Assembly (NCBI GenBank): GCA_036852015.1
Contig: JAANDG010000482.1
Span: 50,738-114,737, forward strand
Reading direction: 5' to 3'
From: Pelodera strongyloides
Taxonomy: Eukaryota; Nematoda; Chromadorea; Rhabditida; Rhabditidae
DNA length: 64,000 bases
Positions within the stretch are counted from its first letter, which is position 1. Each line of letters begins with the position of its first letter. This document shows, piece after piece, positions 33,611 to 47,500 of this stretch. The notes beneath the pieces were generated by a model, which was not told the DNA's origin, ran no database searches, and saw only the letters and a list, made by a program, of their open reading frames with translations. The translations under genes and the position numbers were made by a program.

Positions 33611-36600
33611 TTACATTGTACTTGCACTGGACGAGACACAATCTGAGTAATTATCTTGGAATTCGTCTTCAAGTTTTCTACTCTTCTTAAATGATCTACA
33701 CAAGATGTAGATAGAAATTGATATCACTGCCGTGCAGAGTGAGACGAGCAGAGAAGTGATAGAGAGTGTGGAAAGGGAGACGCAGACGGAAGGTTGCTTG
33801 AGAGAAGTAGAGGAAGCCTGGTCCCATACTGAAAGGTTAGGTTTAAAGGAATGTGACACGTGGTTTTGAAGCAAATGTATATGTTAGCTGGCAGGATACG
33901 GTAAAAACAATAACAAATGGACTGAAATTACTAATACTTATAAAAACTTTTTTTTTTAATATTTAAACTTTTTTTAAAAACTTTTAAAAAATTTCAGCGG
34001 GATAAAGTCTAGCCGAAATTTAGTGTACATATATAATAATAAATCCCATTTATACAAATTATAAAAACATGCTAAATATAGGTTTATTTTGATGGGCCCG
34101 TCCCTTTAAATCTTACTCAATGCTGCTTTCCGGGCCGTTTGTGGTTCAATTCTGAGTACTGTAGTCAATCGGAGTGAGTTCATCTTTTCATCTTTATCTT
34201 CTTCGTCTTCTGCCACTGAATTGTCCTCGGATCTACGTCTACGAGCCGGAATCATAGGGATTTTGGTTGCCGGAGACTCGCACTGCTGAAAATGAACGAC
34301 CAGTACGAGGAACCTTTGGATGTTGGGCGACCATAAAGAGAGGTGGGCTCCTGAAGTGCCCCCGCCATCGAGTCCAAAAAACTCCGGTTGGTTCACATGC
34401 GCGCCAGGTCCGCGCGATCATATGGTCATTGTGGAAACATTTTGTGCGCGCACCCCTGGCGCTCTCCTAGCACATAATTGGTACAACAACTTGCTTTTTT
34501 CAAATAAGCGCGATACATTGGACAAACCGACCATCAAGCTTGATTGCAGGCACACAGGATTCAATGTATGAGTAATAACATATTAACTAGGCTAATTCTT
34601 TTACTTAAAAAATAGTAAAATGCTTTACCTGCCGCTTGCAAGAGTGAACACACGGTCGAACCTGGCACTCGAAATGCACTAGTTGAGAGGAGGTGAACTG
34701 AAGGTTGAAGTTATAAAAGGTCCGGCCGGTTTTTGAAACATATCGTGGACAACTTGTTTATTGCGTACGTTATGCTAAGGTGCACGAGTTTAGCTCGATT
34801 TTTTATTCTAATGCGTGTTCATTTGCGTAAGCTGCATAAGAATACGCGATGTGTTTCAAAAACCGGCCAGTATTTCGTTTAACCGGCCAGTAACTTTTGT
34901 TTATTATCGCGAAAAAAAAACTTTTGTGTATGCGAAACAGCGACAGTGCAAAATGGTCGGAACAATAAGGCAATTCAAAGCGCAGAAAATTGTTGAAGGT
35001 ATACTTACTTGAAACCCGTACATGTGAAGATAGACATGTTTTGGACCTCCGTTGGACGGTTCAGAGACCAAAACCGGAACGTCGACCGCACGCGACAGAC
35101 GAACACCACATCTGGAAGAGATCTAGTAGCTTGCAGAATTCATGCTAGATCACTCTGAATTAGCTTTTAAATTGGCTTATCACAAAACAGCGCGCAGTTG
35201 CCTTGCAGAAAAAGAGGCGTCTAACTATGAGTCATAACGCCGGCGAGACACCGGGCACCCCGGCGCACCGCCGGCGCCCAATAGAGGGGAACGCTATAGC
35301 GCGTTTTTTTTTGCGAAAGACGGGACACAGTTACATCTTTGTAGTCCTGAAACCAAATTATGGAAATATTTCAACTATTGGAAAACATCCTTAGTGTTAA
35401 CTGAGCGCTATGTTTAGCTAAAAAAATGTTTTTTTTCCTCACCCGTTTACGTCGATAATTTGAACACTGGCATCTGGTGTATTTGAGCCATCGTGTGCAA
35501 AACAAGAATGAACGTAGAAGTCGTAGATTGCTGAAGATATTCATAGTTATTTATTGAAGCTTTTATTGATTCGGGAATGTGTATGAAAGATGGAATACAT
35601 TTGTGTACAATGGACAAGGGAAGTTTGTTTAGATTAGGAGTTTAGAATAATCTCGACTGTCGAAATATACCTGTATCTTTGAGAAGAATATCGAGTGTTA
35701 TGCGTTGCCCAACTGAAGCGCGAGCAACCACCTGAATGTGGAAAAAAGTATTCACTTTAAATATATAGATCACCATAATAAATCGTTTGTTTAAAGCGAA
35801 ATACCGGCCGGTTTTTGATACATATCGAGTGCACCAGCATTCGTATACAGCTTATGCAAATGAACATAAATTCGAATGAGAAATCGAGCCAAATTCGTGT
35901 AACATAGCATAAATACGTAAAAATTCAGTTGTCCATGATACGTTTCAAAAATCGGCCGGCATTTCGCTTTAAAGGGGCAGGCCGCCCATCAAAGTAAACC
36001 TATACTTACGATTTCGTCTTTATTTTTATTAAAAGTGTTTATTACAATATATGCAAACCAAATTTTATCGACATGCACCCCGGGGAACTTTTTCCGACGA
36101 GCGCATCCGCAAATGTATACCCATTTAGATTAGAGAGCAGAAGAAGGGACTCCTGTTACCTGTCCATCAATTCCGTGTCCGTCCAGAATTTGCATGGTTA
36201 ACATAGGTGTTCCACCACTACCAGTTACAACTGCGCCCTCAGCCGTGGCTCCACTAAATTATGAGGAAGTAAAGTTTCTTTTCGTCACCAGTTCACTTAG
36301 CAGTGCAATGAGTGTGCCGCGCATTCATCGCCCGCATCTCGGCCATTTCTTTGGAAAACGCATAATGGACAATGGGTGGACAGTTGGTGCGCCAGAAACG
36401 CGCCATAGGTGGGCGACATAATTTTGGGGTTCATTATCGGTAAAAAAATCTATGAATCTATGTGTTAATTGTCCAAATAGAACTCCACAGTTGTCTTCAG
36501 AATACAAAGGAAAAGGACTGTGCTCTCTCTGATCTTCTCAGACAGGGTCACTCTTCTAACGGACATCATAAAAAGGTCACCTAATCTTGAGTGCATTCTT

Positions 36601-37352
36601 CCCGTCCTCTCCAGCCGGGAGTGTTAACGTAATCTCTTGAGTACTGTAGATGCACCGTACATTTATGGCTGAGTATCCATCAACGATGAGACCCTCGACT
36701 GGACTGACTATCAGCTTCACAGTGAACTCGCCTTCGTCCTATAACACAATGGAAATTGACAATTAACGATACGTGCAAGAAAAAAAGGTAAAACGATACT
36801 TCCTGTAATGACTTTTTCTATCACTTCATTCCGAACTACATGCTCCGGTAAGTTCTCCGTTTTACATTCTGGTGACAAGCCCTGTACCGGCTTCTAGACT
36901 TTCCGAACTTGAGATACCGACATGGTTCCTCAGCGTCTGCGCTTGTAATCTCAACATTAGATAGGTAACCCTATACACTAACCTCCCTTGGGACCACTCC
37001 ACATTCTGTATCATTTATGCCGATATTTAGTGTTATATCAGACAAGCCGTTGCCGCTCCAGCTGTAAAGAGACAATCATTAGCATCCAAATAATAGATAA
37101 TTTTATATAGAAAGTGGATGCCGAAACAAAGACATGATTGACTATTAGGAGAAACGGTATATATGATGTTATTCCTTTAGAATCATAAAATATTATTTAT
37201 AAGTAGTTCAAAAAGTTCGAAGTAAAAATAAGCTAGGACTTACCGGCATCGACTATTCGAAAATCCCTGTTCAGTGAATATTCCTCCATTGAAAGGGCGT
37301 GTGAAGAGGATACGAACATCCATAGAACGACTCGAACAAGAGACGGCTTTGT
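33611..37352 (-). CDS. ZP-domain transmembrane protein
   Basis: Exons in transcript order: 37352-37244, 37061-36983, 36738-36581, 36253-36160, 35731-35671, 35530-35443, 35111-35009, 34285-34117 and 33828-33611, with all phases matching. The reading is a zona pellucida domain: CSSRSMDVRILFTRPFNGGI, SDITLNIGINDTECGVVP, FTVKLIVSPVEGLIVDGYSA with RCIYS, LTMQILDGHGIDGQVV, RASVGQRITLDILLKD, YDFYVHSCFAHDGSN, VQIIDVNGCGV, and KHVYLHMYGFQ. It is followed by a furin-type site (PARRRRSED), an acidic linker, one membrane segment (LSITSLLVSLCTAVISISIY) and a cytoplasmic tail of about 35 residues. This order is classic for nematode ZP/cuticlin matrix proteins, which are cleaved and polymerise in the apical extracellular matrix. 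Small exons at 37612-37651 and about 37805-37825 (minus) may belong to the unresolved N-terminus; the signal peptide was not found. Confidence 0.88.
34711..34882. mobile_element. MITE, TTAA/GGCCGG family
   Basis: GGCCGGTTTTTGAAACATATC on the left (first 20 bases shared) and the complementary GTTTCAAAAACCGGCC on the right are followed by TATTTCGTTTAA. It lies in the ZP gene, in the intron between exons 35111-35009 and 34285-34117. Confidence 0.75.
35791..35972. mobile_element. MITE, TTAA/GGCCGG family, well preserved
   Basis: It starts TTAAAGCGAAATACCGGCC and ends GGCATTTCGCTTTAA. It contains the octamer ATGCAAAT (near 35853) and lies in a ZP-gene intron. Confidence 0.85.
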
Positions 37353-38976
37353 CTCAAACAAACGAACTTACTATTATTATACAAATGTTATTATAAAAAT
37401 GAGGTTACATATTAAGATTGTCATATACTGTAAGAGGTGCGCGGCGAAAATATGGCGCACCTCTGGCACACCGATGATGAATACTACCTAAAAAAGGGGG
37501 ACGCAGTTGCGCCACCAGTGCGCCAACTGAAATTCTAGCCTATAGCGACCCCCGCGCACACTTTGGCTAAAATAGTTGCCATAATAAATAAATTCTGGAA
37601 GCGTGCCTTACCGGCTATGAATTCCTCCAGTGAAAGAACCGCGGTAATTATCTGAAAAACAAGGATTTTGTTCGGTCCTGGTTTTGAGGACAACCTGTAT
37701 CTGCCTTCTACCTGTGATACTACGGTAGGTTTAAATATTTCGAAAAAAAATACTGTAAAAAAAAGTCATAGAGATGCAATAGCGTGGATTAATTACTTAC
37801 TTGTAGTAAAATCAGACATCTGAGCCTCAGTCCGTCGGTAGCAAAGTACATTATTGTTTGAAAAGTAAATATTTTTTTTCAAGAAGCACCCGTTTTAGTC
37901 GTGATAGATTCTTCACGCTTGGTCGAAATGTTAATAACACCAGCTCTTGTAAATAAAATAGTGAATAAAAATATAGCTGTAAAGTAAAAAATCCTCGAAA
38001 TTTGTGAATAATTAGTAGTTGAGGGGCGACTCCTCCCTTTGCTAGCCTATATTCTTGTGAGTTTAGTCTCTGCGAGATCTTGTATTAGGTCTGCGAGTGA
38101 GACTCGGGTAATTATTCCGCGTAGTTTGAGGGCAGACACCCCGCCCTTACCGCAGCTAAAGGAGAATTATAGAGGGAAAATCCGGCGTTGACCCCCACAT
38201 ACACAAACACTAAGGGGGCTAATCCCAAGATACACCTGGGCCTGCCAGCCCAACTTACAGCCAGGGTGAAACCTGGGTGGACGGAAAAACAGAATTATAA
38301 CCTGATGGTTATCAATAGATAAATATGTTTTGAAGAACTGAACAACAATAAAAGGATGTGGAATTGACTTACTCAAAATAGAGAGCAGAACACTGCGGCG
38401 CCAAGGAACTCACTGAAAAAAAATTTGTTGGATACCCAATTGCGTTACAAATAAGTATTCAACTGTGACTGTACAAGTTACAAAACTCCGAAAGTGTACC
38501 CGATTTGTCAGCTTAGTTTTTGTAGCTACAACACCGATTACTTGCTGGTATTATCTATTTACAGAAGTTAGCTGCGATATTTCACACCGAGTTTTGAATG
38601 GTGCGCATACCATAAAAACGCGTAGTGTGCTAGTACGGTAATTTTACGAGTTTTTACAGTGATTTTCGGGAATTCCCCTTTTCTTTATGCATAAGAAACT
38701 TCAGTAATATTTATGCAATATTATGTGTTTACTTTGCAAGTCGGTTTTGAAGCAAGCCAGCTTACGACGAAAATACTTATACCCTTATACCGTTTCCTCT
38801 GAATTTTCACTGTTCACATAGAAGTCTGACGTGCTCCAACACCGTCAAAGCTTCTTCTACCTCTAAATCACATCGAACTTCAAGGGCATTACTGCCAAGT
38901 AATTTGCTTCACGGTTGACTTGTAGAGAAGGCGAAAACTGGTAGGAGCACTGTGTATCCCTTACGGATTTGGTGTT

Positions 38977-39050
38977 TTTACCTCTCTCTCTCCTTCCCCC
39001 TCCCTCCCTCCCTCTCTCTCTCTATCTTCTCTCTCTCTCTCTCTCTTTCT
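38977..39050. repeat. CT-rich microsatellite
   Basis: Imperfect CTCTCT/CCCTCC run. Any open frame across it is low complexity. Confidence 0.85.
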
Positions 39051-40800
39051 CTGAAACGGGAGAAACATTTTCAAGTCAAAGTAACTTGGGTAATTGCAAT
39101 AGAAGGGCTGCGAAGCAATGATCCATGTCACATTTCCCGAGATTTAGGGACGATCGGAAAATTAGCTTTTGGTTTTCGGAACAGTGCATTATTTAATGAA
39201 GGGACTGGATAAATAAGTCAATTACTCATTATATTGGGTGCTGTATTTCTGGAGATTTCTGAATATAGCGCCTTTGGAGTAGGTTAGTATGTTTGTCTGG
39301 TGATATAGTTGCATATTATGACGGTGAATTTGTGTTTTGTCTCTTGTCAAAGAAAACTGAAAATAGGAATAGCATAAATAATGTTTATATGCGTTGTTTT
39401 GTCATTTAAAATCGCTGTCTCGTAGCGACACGATAGATACACGTTGCTTCGAAGAAATACACCTATACAACACTCCAGTGTAACTATGTATAATGTGATG
39501 ATGTGTTAGCATTTTGTTCGCGTAACACGATTAAGTCCTTTATTGGTCGGAAACCAGAGTTTTTTTTGTTAGACAATGCTTTAGATATTTCCCTTGTTTT
39601 CCGATTCCTTATTTTATGAATATTTTTCAATAAAGGTTTGTTAATATGATTTGTTGACCGTGACCCGTGTTATAGACTCCTATTAGGAGTAGATCATATC
39701 AATTGAAAGGTGAAGAACTATTGTCTCTATACAGTATACTTACATACTCAATTATGCAAAACTGAAGTATGATCCGCTAGAGGATCAGCATATGAGCCAG
39801 GAATCGGATTAATACATAAGTCTCATTACATTCTGATCAGTTGGTTGAATAAGTACTGTGGGTTTGCTTGAAATTTGCAAGCATGTCGTTAGTTCAAAAC
39901 CAGGTTTACCCAAATTACCGGGAAAGGATTCAGAATTCAGAGAATAGCCATTCTCACGATGACATATGTACATATCACTATTTAATATGTTCTAAAAACA
40001 AAATAGTTTACATTTTCTGGTATGTTATTCCGATTGTTATTGCACCTTTTTTAGGATTTTAGGCATAATTTGACAGTAACAGCTACCGATTATGCTCCGA
40101 AAATATAATAACTCCAATATTTTTCTCATCCCAGTATTATTGCAGCCTATTCGGAGTGTTTTTGGAAATTCACGCTGCTGATTTGTTCAGCGCACGATCC
40201 AAAGTTTTGCAGACACTGTTTGTAAGTATCACATAGATCTGTACTTCACTTGTTCTGGATTCCTGAATGGCCACTGTCCACTTTCTAATTGGGACCTGAG
40301 CTGGGCCCTATGGGCCACCCGAGGGCTCATATAAGGGCCCTCTCTCGCTCTTTCTCTCTCTTCCCTATCTATCCCTTCTCCCCAAGTTCCTCTCTTTTCT
40401 TTCTTTCACTTTGCACGCAACGCGGGACCGCGTTGCTTCCTCTTTTTTCTTATTTCCTCTCTTTTCATCTCAAATCCATTGTTCTACATTGGAATTTCTT
40501 CCTAATAGTTTGATTGTTGGTCTTTATACTCAAATAAAATAGTGTTATTGTAATATTGCTTTTGAGTAGAATGACAAGATTTAATGTAAATTATATAATG
40601 GAGCAATCATTAATCACTAATTTACTAACAGAAAAATTACTCCAGAAACAAGCTTGTTTCTAAAAAAGTATATGAATATCGTACGCCACTAATTATTTAG
40701 AAAATTTAAATTAAATTATACGGTGGTTTGAGCTGGTTTTAGATTTGACATGAAGCATCGTGTTTGCTATCTGTTTTTTTGTTCACTTTTTTATAATTTT

Positions 40801-40840
<40 letters not shown>

Positions 40841-40852
40841 CTTTTTTTTGAA

Positions 40853-41494
40853 CACGCTTTTGTATCTTTTAGCTGGGTTCTTGCGTGTAACTGTTGTATT
40901 TCCGAGGTTATAATGCACATCCGTTTTGGCCAACATGTTTCAGGTGAATCACAGACCACGTCGAAATGGTAACTCTTTAACTCTTATTCAGGATTCTGTT
41001 AAACTTACCCAGTCTCTGTTCTCGTTTAAGCACACGCTTTTGGATCTTTTAGCTGGGTTCTTGCGTGTAACTGTTGTATTTCCGAGGTTATAATGCACAT
41101 CCGGTTTTGGCCAACATGTTTCAGGTGAATCACAGACCACGTCGAAATGGTAACTCTTTAACTCTTATTCAGGTTCTGTTAAATTTACCCAGTCTCTGTT
41201 CTCGTTTAAGCACAGGGCCACTCGTTTGTGGAACCTACTTCCTGATAGTATTGTTCTTTCGAGTTCCGTTGATTCGTTTAAAACCCTCATTGACGAGCTT
41301 GATCTAATCGAGCTTTATGAAGTAGCAAATAGAAACATTCACCCTTAGTTATTCACATGTACCTCCATTCCATTCTTGTACATAGTTTTTGTCGCTTGTT
41401 ATATGCGCTTTGTCCTCATTGTTATTTTTTTTGTCGTTGTTGTTATATTTTTGTTGTCGTTTTTTTTTGTTGTCTTCCGCTTTACTTCGGTGTA
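40853..41494 (+). mobile_element. LINE 3' fragments, tandemly duplicated
   Basis: Two tandem 180-bp units (40853-41032 and 41033 on) each carry CGAGGTTATAATGCACATCC and the RT C-terminal coding sequence seen in the longer copy at 53300-54895. The second unit runs on through the LINE 3' end to the CTTTACTTCGGTGTAC motif. Each unit starts with about 50 bp (CACGCTTTTGTATCTTTTAG) absent from the longer copy. The block ends about 90 bp before the KSR start codon. Confidence 0.85.
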
Positions 41495-41585
41495 CTATTT
41501 AAACTTGTCCGTTACTTTATACTTTGGCCGTTAATTTTAAAAAGTGAAATTTGCAGGCCTGGCGGTTCCTTTGTTACAGTGCGTG

Positions 41586-44500
41586 ATGGAGGATGTCTCT
41601 GCTATCACGCCTCCCTCCTTGACGATAAGTGCCTGTGATTGCAGCAATGTAAATTCTCTTGAATTAACTTTTATCATTTTTCTTATCATGGTATATTTCT
41701 GATGTCTATTCATTTATGTTTATTGTTCAACATGTACAATTTTTAGGCTGGCCCATCGTCTGGACGGGCGAGTTGTGAATCGTTACCAAGTGCTTCGTCT
41801 TTTGAATGTTTATGGAGGACATATGATGCCGAAAAGAATACGCTAACGGAAGCGGGAAGGGTTATTCAAGAAGTTCGTTCATCTTATTTATGATTAGACA
41901 ACACCAGTTCTGTCTTTGTGGCCATTAGTTTTATGTTTTTTTGGAGAGTTATGTTTCCCCAGTTACTGGAACTGTTACTGGAATCGTCCATCATGACTGT
42001 ACTATAACAGAAGAGACAAATCTCTTCTCGGCTTTGTTGTATTTTCAGCTAATCAATTAGATTAATTTATCTACATTTTAGGCGAAAATTGTGCGATCGC
42101 TTTGCCGACTGTTACATACAACCCCATCGGCTGCTCCTTTACAGGTATAATTGAATTTGAATTTGTTTTACCGTTTTATGTTTCTGATGTGTTCAGATGT
42201 TTTAATAATCATAATATCGCCCACGTAAGCGTAGAGGTGTCTGGAATCTCTATCAGTAAATTTGTTTCAGACGTGGCTACGGATAATAGGTCTTTCACCA
42301 GAAGAATGGCGGACAGTATGTGCGCAGGTCAAAGATTTATCGTCTCTGGTTTCATATGATTCGAAACAGGTTGGTTCACTCTTCTTTATCACTTTCACGT
42401 ACGTAAAGAACTGCGCGTTCTCTCTACTAACAAACCACCGTTTAAGTGGTATGCCGGTGATATGGTGAATAACTTTCAATAGTGAATAACCCATCTTTTT
42501 TTTTTCAGATCGCGCAACTCTGCGAACGGTGTGGTCTTTCAGCGAGTGCGAGGAAGCGGTTGATCACGTCAACGGATATCATTAGGACATATTTACGCCA
42601 ATGGAGAGGTTTGTCGTTATATCTGATAAACTCTCTATTTCGCTATTTCAGATTCTTATTCTACTTTACGGTGAATTCTAGCTGCATTCGCCGTTACTAG
42701 TGTGATGTTGATATAGCCCAGTCACAATTATTCACGCACAATGATAAGTCTTGCACAGTCTCCCTGAAACGTCTCGCGGGTGTGGTGAAAACTCACCTTT
42801 TCTCCCCTGTCAGTCTAGGGTAGGGGTATGTCTGACTAGTCGAAGCTCAACCTGCGAATGAGTAGTTGGGGGGGGGGGGGTTCCGGGTTAGGTCGTCTTT
42901 TCTAATATGCAAATTCAAATGATTTCTAGGTGAGCATGTGGAACCTTTCAACAGTTTCTCTGATAAACAGTTATCGTGGACTGTATCAACGCCCGTTACG
43001 AAAGGTAATTAGGCAATTATTTCGGTTCTATTTGCTGCTATTCTGGGCGGGTCTCATTCAGACCCTTTTCCGCTGTTGATCTTATTTTATTTGCTATTTT
43101 ATTAAATTTAGATCGGTGGACCAAGTCTCACTCAACATCTCACGGTTCTCTCAGTTCTCCCGCTCATTCGGGGTAAGTACTTTCTCACACCTTTATCATA
43201 TGAATGATCTCAATATGTAAAACTTGATGTTATGGTTATAAGAAATGGGTTGAGCCCCCCATACAATATAAGTTGACCGTGTTAATTTTTTTTCAATTGT
43301 GTATTTTGTTTAAATTTCCTGCTGTGGTAGATCATGTGTTCATTCCTGTTATTTATTTCTTTTGCAGGCAATCGGCGTGTTCTACACCGGGGACGACTTC
43401 GGGAGCAGGCTTTCCCTATCCAGTACTGTCGAGTTCTTCTGCACAACAATTACCGCCCACTCCTTCTAGGTTTGTTTATTTTATTTTAGTTATTGCATAG
43501 TTGCGGACTTTGCGGTTCCCGTTCACTGAGTAAGGCATTTGCGGCAAGAGAACAAGTGCTACGAGTTTTATGTGAGTTTGTGAGTTGTTATTTTCTAATT
43601 TGTTTTCAGCCGGTACTCGGAATCGACATCGGTTTCATCGGCAGAATTATCTGTGAATGCAAGGTGTGTTATATTTCATTAATTTCATATAGTATGTTTT
43701 GTTTTATCTTTCATGTCTAGTGTTTATGTGTCCAATAATAATTTGTATATGATTAGACAGTTTGTATTACTAATTACAATCATTATCATATTTCGAATGA
43801 TGCATCGTTAATTTTAAACAATTACAATTTCAGATTAACGGGCGTCCGCAACCAAACGCTATCACCTCCCTCGCCTCTCTCCACGCAGAGTACACCCTCG
43901 TTAGCACCCATTCAGAGAGTCCCACAGTCAAGTAGTATGCAATTTGGTATGTTGAGCTTATATTATTTTGTGTATCTTGTATCTATTTCTGACTTGATGA
44001 AGAGACTGGTTTTTTCGTTTGCTACTCTACTCCCTCATTTTGTAGCCTGTAGTCTCGAACATATTTTTTTTACTCTGACGTTCACTTAGATTTTTTTTAC
44101 TAAAATTTTTGCTCGGCTCAACTCACTATTATAGCAGTTCCCCGGTCACCTAAAGATCCCAGCTCTCAACGTCTGATTCACCATGCAATCCCACATAAAT
44201 GGAAACGCAAGAACACATTTCAGGTTTGTTGCAATTATTTAAAGGACGGATGTTTAAATTCTGCTATTTTTTACCTAATTATACACATTACCTGTCTATC
44301 GTTCGTTTTTTCTTTGTTTGTGGCCATCATGTATGTGTTTTGATTTTCCGTCATCGTCATTTTCCGATAATTTAGGTTACTGATAATCCTTGCTCGTTTT
44401 GTCGACGACCGCTTGGATTTGCCTTCATTAACTCGTGGGAGAAATGTACCAGTTGCAAGTAAGTCCTTCCTTCTAAAAATGGGTAATTATTCGATTATAG

Positions 44501-47500
44501 TGAGTCAATTTCTTTGTTTTCTACCTCGTTGGTGTAGTTCCTACGCAGACCATTTATCTCATTGCGATAGTCGATAGATCCTTTGTTTGAGATGATTTAT
44601 TTGGTGACATTAGTTGAATGATCTCACCCACTAAAAAGAAGCTTTCTATTCCAGACTGAAGGTGCACACCCATTGTAAATCGCGTGTGGGTGACTCATGT
44701 GGGTTGACAGCAGAACATTTGCGAGCGGTTTTCGATGATTTGATCCAGCAGAATAATCAGGTACTATACTACTATCATTTTCAATATTCGTATTTTCTAC
44801 CTTGCTTCAGTACTAATGCGTGTGTTTGTTGTATAAATTGCTCGAAACTGTGTTTTTTTCGCCGACTTTTACATTGTGCTAAACGTCGACAGCTGCAATT
44901 TAGTTTAGTATGCGTAAATAAAAATAATGAACATGAGTGAAAATTCTTATAGTCAGCATTTATACTTTAGTACGTTAAAGCACATACCCATCACTGTGAT
45001 AACCGAAGTAATGGAAGTAATTTTGCATTAATGAAACACTGGGATTTGGACTAGCGAGAATCGAAACCGCAACGCTTATACCCAGTCAATTGAAGATTTG
45101 GCATTTCCATCCCTATTTGTAGTCAGAGATCTGTATATTCACTTCTTTTATATTCAGAACTGAGTATTTACTTTCGCGTGCTGTACTAGATACTACCATC
45201 GTCCGTTTTATTTTACCCTTTATCCTTTGTGCGCGCATATATGTTGGGTTTTCCCAGTTTGGATTCACTCGCATTGAGTGAGCTCTTCTCTGTTTCAACT
45301 TCTATTATTCAGAACTGGTGGCATCCGCATTCTGCGCTTCCCGCATCGCGATCGTTCAGTTCATCAGAGACGACGGCTTTCCAATATCCGGATCCGGCAG
45401 CCATAGGAGACTCCTCCTCCTCGACCAATAGTTCGGCGCCCTCGACACCCGCAATGCTCAGTGAGTTATTAGTTCTCTTTTCAAGTGCTTTTGTTTTTTT
45501 TGTCAGGTTACTGTATTTATTCACCTGTGCCCTGAAGTGTTGACGGGACGGGACTTAGTCCAAAATGTTTCGGTACGAGGTACGAGACTGTTTACTGTTT
45601 TGTTAACGCGAAATACCGGCAGGTTTTTGAAACGCTTCGTGGACAACTCAAGTCTTACTTATTTATGCTAATTTGCTCGAATTTCGCCCGATGTTTTATG
45701 CTAATTTATGTTTATTTGCATAAGCTGCATAAGAGTGCTGGTGTATTCGATTTATTTCAAAAACCGGTCGGTATTTCGCTTTAACGAGTTACTATTTTGT
45801 GTTTTACTACTCGTTAGATTAATTGTATGTATGTCTAGATTTGGGCGGCACAAACAGTCCCTACTTAACATCATTTCCTTCGCGAACAATGGAAAGGAAG
45901 TTTACGTTTCCGGATGCCGTCCCAGAAGTACCGGATATTGTCCTAGCGGAACCAACGTGAGTCTTTTTATGTTATACATAGAATAGCTCTCAGTTGCAGT
46001 TACGGTTTCTATAATAATTTCTGTAATAATAATAATTAATAATAATTTATTACGCACATAATACAACTCATGAGAAAAATATATGCAACGTACAGTTTTG
46101 TCGAGTAAAGCAACAGTAGCACAAATATGAAGAAAGCGAAACGAATAAATAGATGTACACATTATACATAAATCTATGGAGCTAAGTGCGGAGTTTCCTC
46201 AAATACTCAAGTTTAATGTCAGCCTGAGCGGTAAGTCATGAGCTCTGTAGACTTGCATTTTTTGTGTGTTGCCACTTAATTTTCCTATATGCTTCAATTA
46301 ATTATGTTTAGTGACGATTGTGCTGCATCTTCATCATTTGTTGGCACTGTGGGCAGTGAAGATTCCCAAGCCACAGTGAGGGACACACTGAAAGTGGACG
46401 ATAGAGAGGACACTTTGGCGGACAGCCAGGGAAGCGGGGTGAGCAGAATTATATGAATTGAGAGTTAAAAAGGAAGACGATTCTGTTCCGTATATGTCGT
46501 GGTCTAACTTACGTGTCCCAGTGTCCCGCTATCAACTGTAAGTAATCTAAGCTTTTGACAGCACAATCGCGTCTTTTATTTGTGTTCCATTGCAGGCTGG
46601 AGACTCAAACTCGTCGGAGAAAACGGCCGAGAAGTCTACCGGACATACTTGGGACAGGCACAAGTGAGCTTTTGATTTATTTAGTTATTATTTTTTCTTG
46701 TTCCTTTTCCCCTTGTACGTTTTCTTTCTTTGGTGGGTAACAGCGTAGCTAGAAATGAGTGGGGGATTCTTATTGGTTATTATTATGAATATTATTATTA
46801 TGAATATTATTATTATGAATATTATTATTATGAATATTAGTATTATTATGAATATTGTTCCTAGATGGAACATGTCGACAATTCGTGGTCAATCCGGTCA
46901 GTCTTCGTGGAGTGACGTCACAATTCCACTTCAGAATATCGAATTCAAAAAGAATGCGGTGGTTGGATATGGCCGATTCGGAAAGGTACCTCAACGTTTA
47001 ACACTGCACATTGCTATTTCGCTTCTTATCTACATAAGTGACAGGGAGACCATTTGTCCAGGTTCTCGAATTTTTTCGGCGGTGGTCAGTACGATTTGAC
47101 TGATGACTAATTTTTCGCCTAATTGTGTAAAAATGGGCACTCGATCAAATGGTTGCCAAGTGTTTTTTTATTGCGGTGGGAACTATTTGATGATCTTTTT
47201 CGTGGTTTCGGTCGTTCAATTTCCTGAGTAATGAAACACATTGATTCTACATTAGGTGAATGAGTGGTGCGTAATGGAGTGAATGAGTCGTAAGTGGTTA
47301 ATACCCGTGCGTGAAACACAATGTTTCGACTGTACCCAATACTCGTGTTTTTTTTTGACATATATCGCTTATCTCGTTCAGGTTTTGCGTGGCTATTATT
47401 TTGGTGAAGTCGCCGTGAAATTTCTAACAATGGACCACGTTGATGAGGAGCGTCGTGTTGAAGAATTCAAAAAGGAAGTGGCCAGTTTTAAGGTATTTGT

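Larger units (their letters stand above)
37353..41585. other. Spacer between the divergent ZP and KSR genes
   Basis: It may contain the N-terminal exons of the minus-strand ZP gene (37.6-38.4 kb). It includes a CT-rich microsatellite (38977-39050), a poly-T run (about 40803-40850) and duplicated LINE 3' fragments (40853-41494). I see no other gene. Confidence 0.45.

Noticed and set aside
40739..40972. Poly-Lys and poly-Phe open frames
   Set aside because: They are the two translations of a homopolymer T run of about 45 bases.
45045..45110. Minus-strand B-box-like sequence (GGTTTCGATTCTCGC)
   Set aside because: No convincing A box or acceptor stem accompanies it.
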